Below the pieces are notes generated by a model that searched no databases, had not been told where the DNA came from, and was given only the letters and a program-made list of their open reading frames with translations. DNA of 64,000 bases, taken from positions 1,054,001 to 1,118,000 of the forward strand of contig NZ_CP090177.1 of assembly GCF_042214795.1 (NCBI RefSeq), written 5' to 3'. This stretch comes from Arcobacter iocasae (GTDB lineage: Bacteria; Campylobacterota; Campylobacteria; Campylobacterales; Arcobacteraceae). Positions 62,053 to 64,000 of the stretch are shown one piece after another. The stretch's first letter is position 1. Each line of letters begins with the position of its first letter. Both the position numbers and the translations under genes were made by a program.

Positions 62053-63045
62053 TTAAATCTTTTTTACTAAACTTAAAAACTCTTTTTCACCCAACCACTC
62101 ACTATTTTTGGTCGAATTATATTCAAAGCCTTGTTCAACTTGAATACCTTTTTCTCCTAAATTATTCTCAAAATAATCTCTTACAGCGTGGAACTTAATA
62201 GTAGGTCCAATTACAAAATGATCTTCAAACTCTATTGTTAGATGTGAATCATCAGAAGGACACATTATTTCATGAAGTTTTTCTCCTGGTCTAATACCTA
62301 CTATATCATGGGGTAATTCTGGAGCCATAGCACTTGCTAAATCAACTATTTTCATAGATGGGATTTTTGGTACAAAAATCTCTCCACCTTTCATTCTCTC
62401 AAAATTTTTAAGTACAAAATTAACACCTTGTTCAAGTGTTATCATAAATCTTGTCATTTTTTCATCTGTGATTGGTAAAGATTCAGCTCCATTTTTAATT
62501 AGTTTTTCAAAATAAGGAACAACTGAACCCCTACTTCCTAAAACATTTCCGTATCTTACTACTGCAAAAGAGATATCTCTTTTTCCTACTAAGTTATTTG
62601 CTGCAACAAAAAGCTTATCAGATACTAATTTTGTTGCTCCATAAAGATTTACTGGATTTGCTGCTTTATCAGTTGATAGCGCAATTACTTTTTTTACCCT
62701 ATTGTCAATGGCTGCATCAATTACATTTTGTGCTCCATCGATATTTGTTTTTATACATTCCATTGGATTATATTCTGCAATTGGCACATGCTTTAAAGCT
62801 GCTGCATGAATCACATAGTCAACATCATTCATAGCTTTTTTTAATCTATTTGCATCCCTTACATCACCAATAAAGTATCTCATGCACTTATTATTATAAT
62901 CTTGAGACATTTCATATTGCTTAAGTTCATCTCTAGAATAAATTATTATTTTATTTGGTTTATACTTTTCAAGTATCATCTTAGTAAACTTTTTACCAAA
63001 ACTTCCCGTTCCACCAGTAATTAAAATATTTTTATCATTAAACAT
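62053..63045 (-). CDS. pseB: PseB, UDP-GlcNAc 4,6-dehydratase (5-inverting)
   Basis: First enzyme of pseudaminic acid synthesis. About 330 residues. NILITGGTGSFGKKF, YSRDELKQYEMSQ, HAAALKHVPIAEYNP and the active-site STDKAANPVNLYGATK with the Tyr present. MKIVDLASAMAPELPHDIVG is also typical of PseB. The ATG at 63045 has AAAAGG 7 nt upstream; a TTG at 63081 is in frame. First gene of the minus-strand operon that ends at 47882. Confidence 0.95.
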   Translation of the reverse strand: MFNDKNILITGGTGSFGKKFTKMILEKYKPNKIIIYSRDELKQYEMSQDYNNKCMRYFIGDVRDANRLKKAMNDVDYVIHAAALKHVPIAEYNPMECIKTNIDGAQNVIDAAIDNRVKKVIALSTDKAANPVNLYGATKLVSDKLFVAANNLVGKRDISFAVVRYGNVLGSRGSVVPYFEKLIKNGAESLPITDEKMTRFMITLEQGVNFVLKNFERMKGGEIFVPKIPSMKIVDLASAMAPELPHDIVGIRPGEKLHEIMCPSDDSHLTIEFEDHFVIGPTIKFHAVRDYFENNLGEKGIQVEQGFEYNSTKNSEWLGEKEFLSLVKKI

Positions 63046-63149
63046 TAAAAGCCTTTTATTATAATGGTTAATTTTACCCAATATATTATTTAACTTTTAT
63101 TTTAAGAGCAAATATGCAATAATTTAATAAATCCAAACTTAGGTATTTT

Positions 63150-63362
63150 ATGTCAGAAAATTTCATTCCAGAAGATATTATCAAAATTCAAAAAAAACTT
63201 GCTAGCTTTGAAAAGGGTTCAAGGAATTATAAAAAATATACTAAAATACTAGCAAAGCACATAAAAAAATTTACTATGAAAAAAAGAGTTACTTCTCACA
63301 TTAAAACAATTGAAAATATTCAAAAAATTGATGAAGAACTAAATAAAAAAGATGAAGAATAA
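63150..63362 (+). CDS. Small lysine-rich hypothetical protein
   Basis: 70 residues, very basic and helical (for example KILAKHIKKFTMKKRVTSHI), ending in an acidic KIDEELNKKDEE. No recognised domain, signal peptide or membrane segment. An ATG preceded by AGG lies 120 bp upstream of recA-side sequence, and a perfect inverted repeat follows its stop. Unknown function; possibly nucleic-acid binding given the charge, which is a guess. Confidence 0.6.
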   Translation: MSENFIPEDIIKIQKKLASFEKGSRNYKKYTKILAKHIKKFTMKKRVTSHIKTIENIQKIDEELNKKDEE

Positions 63363-63368
63363 ATTTTT

Positions 63369-63383
63369 ATTACAATTTGTAAT
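63369..63383. terminator. Inverted repeat between the small ORF and recA
   Basis: ATTACAA-T-TTGTAAT, perfect 7-bp arms, followed by AATAATTTTTC. It could be a weak terminator for the small gene or an operator near the recA promoter. A 1-nt centre means the hairpin must open 1-2 inner pairs. No SOS box of known type is recognisable. Confidence 0.35.
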
Positions 63384-63408
63384 AATTTTTCTTAATTAAA
63401 AAACTTTC

Positions 63409-63417
63409 TGATAGAAT
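63409..63417 (+). promoter_or_regulatory. Extended -10 promoter of recA
   Basis: TGATAGAAT, a TGn-type extended -10, ends 30 nt before the recA ATG. A ribosome site AGGA (63437-63440) lies 7 nt before the start. No clear -35. Confidence 0.45.
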
Positions 63418-63447
63418 TACACAAAATTAAAACACGTAGGAAAAACG

Positions 63448-64000
63448 ATGGATGATAATCAAAAAAAATCACTAGAATTAGCAATTAAACAAATTGACAA
63501 AGCTTTTGGAAAAGGTTCACTAGTAAGATTAGGGGATAAAGAAACAGTTCCAGTTGAGTCTATAAGTACAGGTTCATTGGGACTTGACTTAGCATTAGGG
63601 GTTGGAGGATTACCAAAGGGAAGAGTAATAGAGATATATGGACCTGAATCTTCAGGTAAAACTACACTTACTCTTCATGCAATAGCAGAGTGTCAAAGAC
63701 AAGGTGGAGTTTGTGCTTTTATTGATGCAGAACATGCACTTGATGTTATTTATGCTAAAAACTTAGGTGTTGATACAGATAACTTACTTGTTTCACAACC
63801 AGATTTTGGAGAACAAGCATTAGAAATACTTGAAACAGTTATTAGAAGTGGAGCTGTAGATTTAATAGTAATTGACTCAGTTGCAGCACTTACTCCAAAA
63901 GTAGAGATTGATGGTGATATGGATGATCAACAAGTGGGTGTTCAAGCTAGACTTATGAGTAAAGCTTTAAGAAAAATTACTGGTATTTTACATAAAATGA
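63448..64000 (+). CDS. recA: Recombinase RecA, 5' part only
   Basis: DNA strand-exchange protein for homologous recombination and SOS signalling. The first 184 codons lie in the window; the gene continues past its end. Walker A GPESSGKTTLTLHAIAE, LAIKQIDKAFGKGSLVRLG start, FIDAEHALDVIYAKNLGV, the Walker B region VDLIVIDSVAALTPK and the L1 loop GDMDDQQVGVQARLMSKALR. No inteins or breaks in the visible part. It is transcribed away from pseB. Confidence 0.97.
   Translation, partial: MDDNQKKSLELAIKQIDKAFGKGSLVRLGDKETVPVESISTGSLGLDLALGVGGLPKGRVIEIYGPESSGKTTLTLHAIAECQRQGGVCAFIDAEHALDVIYAKNLGVDTDNLLVSQPDFGEQALEILETVIRSGAVDLIVIDSVAALTPKVEIDGDMDDQQVGVQARLMSKALRKITGILHKM

Overview
The window is a very AT-rich chromosome segment from a Campylobacterota bacterium, most likely the Arcobacter clade. 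Three things support this. The minus-strand block glmU-coaBC-uppS-prepilin peptidase-lptF-truA, close to trmA, has the same order I recall from Campylobacter jejuni. The two tandem flagellins have the epsilon-type D1 region. A Maf-type flagellin glycosylation protein sits beside two nonulosonic-acid pathways. The genus is inference; no rRNA is present.

Layout. (1) 34-750: an OmpR-like response regulator. (2) 868-10134, minus strand: a housekeeping operon reading from 10134 downwards (Suv3-like RNA helicase, ankyrin-repeat protein, glmU, coaBC, uppS, prepilin peptidase, lptF, truA). (3) 10218-14581, plus strand: trmA and two flagellin genes, each flagellin followed by a rho-independent terminator. 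(4) 14751-47822, plus strand: about 33 kb of tightly overlapping glycan genes with no clear internal terminator. It opens with a 1231-residue Maf protein carrying three C-terminal repeats. A legionaminic-acid-type pathway follows (PglF-like dehydratase, LegC, NeuD-like acyltransferase, NeuB/LegI, LegF, PtmE). Embedded in it is an acyl-carrier-protein module (MaoC hydratase, ACP, AMP-forming ligase, FabG-like reductase, GNAT, PIG-L deacetylase). The rest is a long run of glycosyltransferases, methyltransferases and a perosamine-synthase-like aminotransferase. A decayed GT2 gene and a duplicated GT4 fragment lie at 41.8-42.9 kb. (5) 63045-47882, minus strand: a second glycan operon facing the first (pseB, manC, gmd, fcl, pseC, pseF, pseI, pseG, a divergent DegT-like enzyme, a methyltransferase, an ATP-grasp ligase, a fused CDP-ribitol synthase, a TagB/F-like transferase, a second Gmd-like dehydratase). 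(6) 63150-64000, plus strand: a small lysine-rich protein and the 5' part of recA.

How the parts may work together (inference). The two convergent operons supply CMP-activated nonulosonic acids (Pse type and Leg type), GDP-mannose, GDP-fucose and probably GDP-perosamine, and CDP-ribitol. Maf would place nonulosonic acid on the neighbouring flagellins. The transferases and at least seven methyltransferase domains would extend and cap a flagellar or surface glycan. The points of most interest are the ACP-dependent acylation module, the ribitol-phosphate module, the PseH-less Pse set with an ATP-grasp ligase and methyltransferase beside it, a small Rossmann-like domain recurring in several transferases, the Maf repeats, and a frame-shifting 7-bp repeat inside manC. 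Not found in the window: pseH, a LegG/NeuC-type hydrolysing epimerase, manA/manB as separate genes, tRNA or rRNA genes, CRISPR arrays, insertion sequences.
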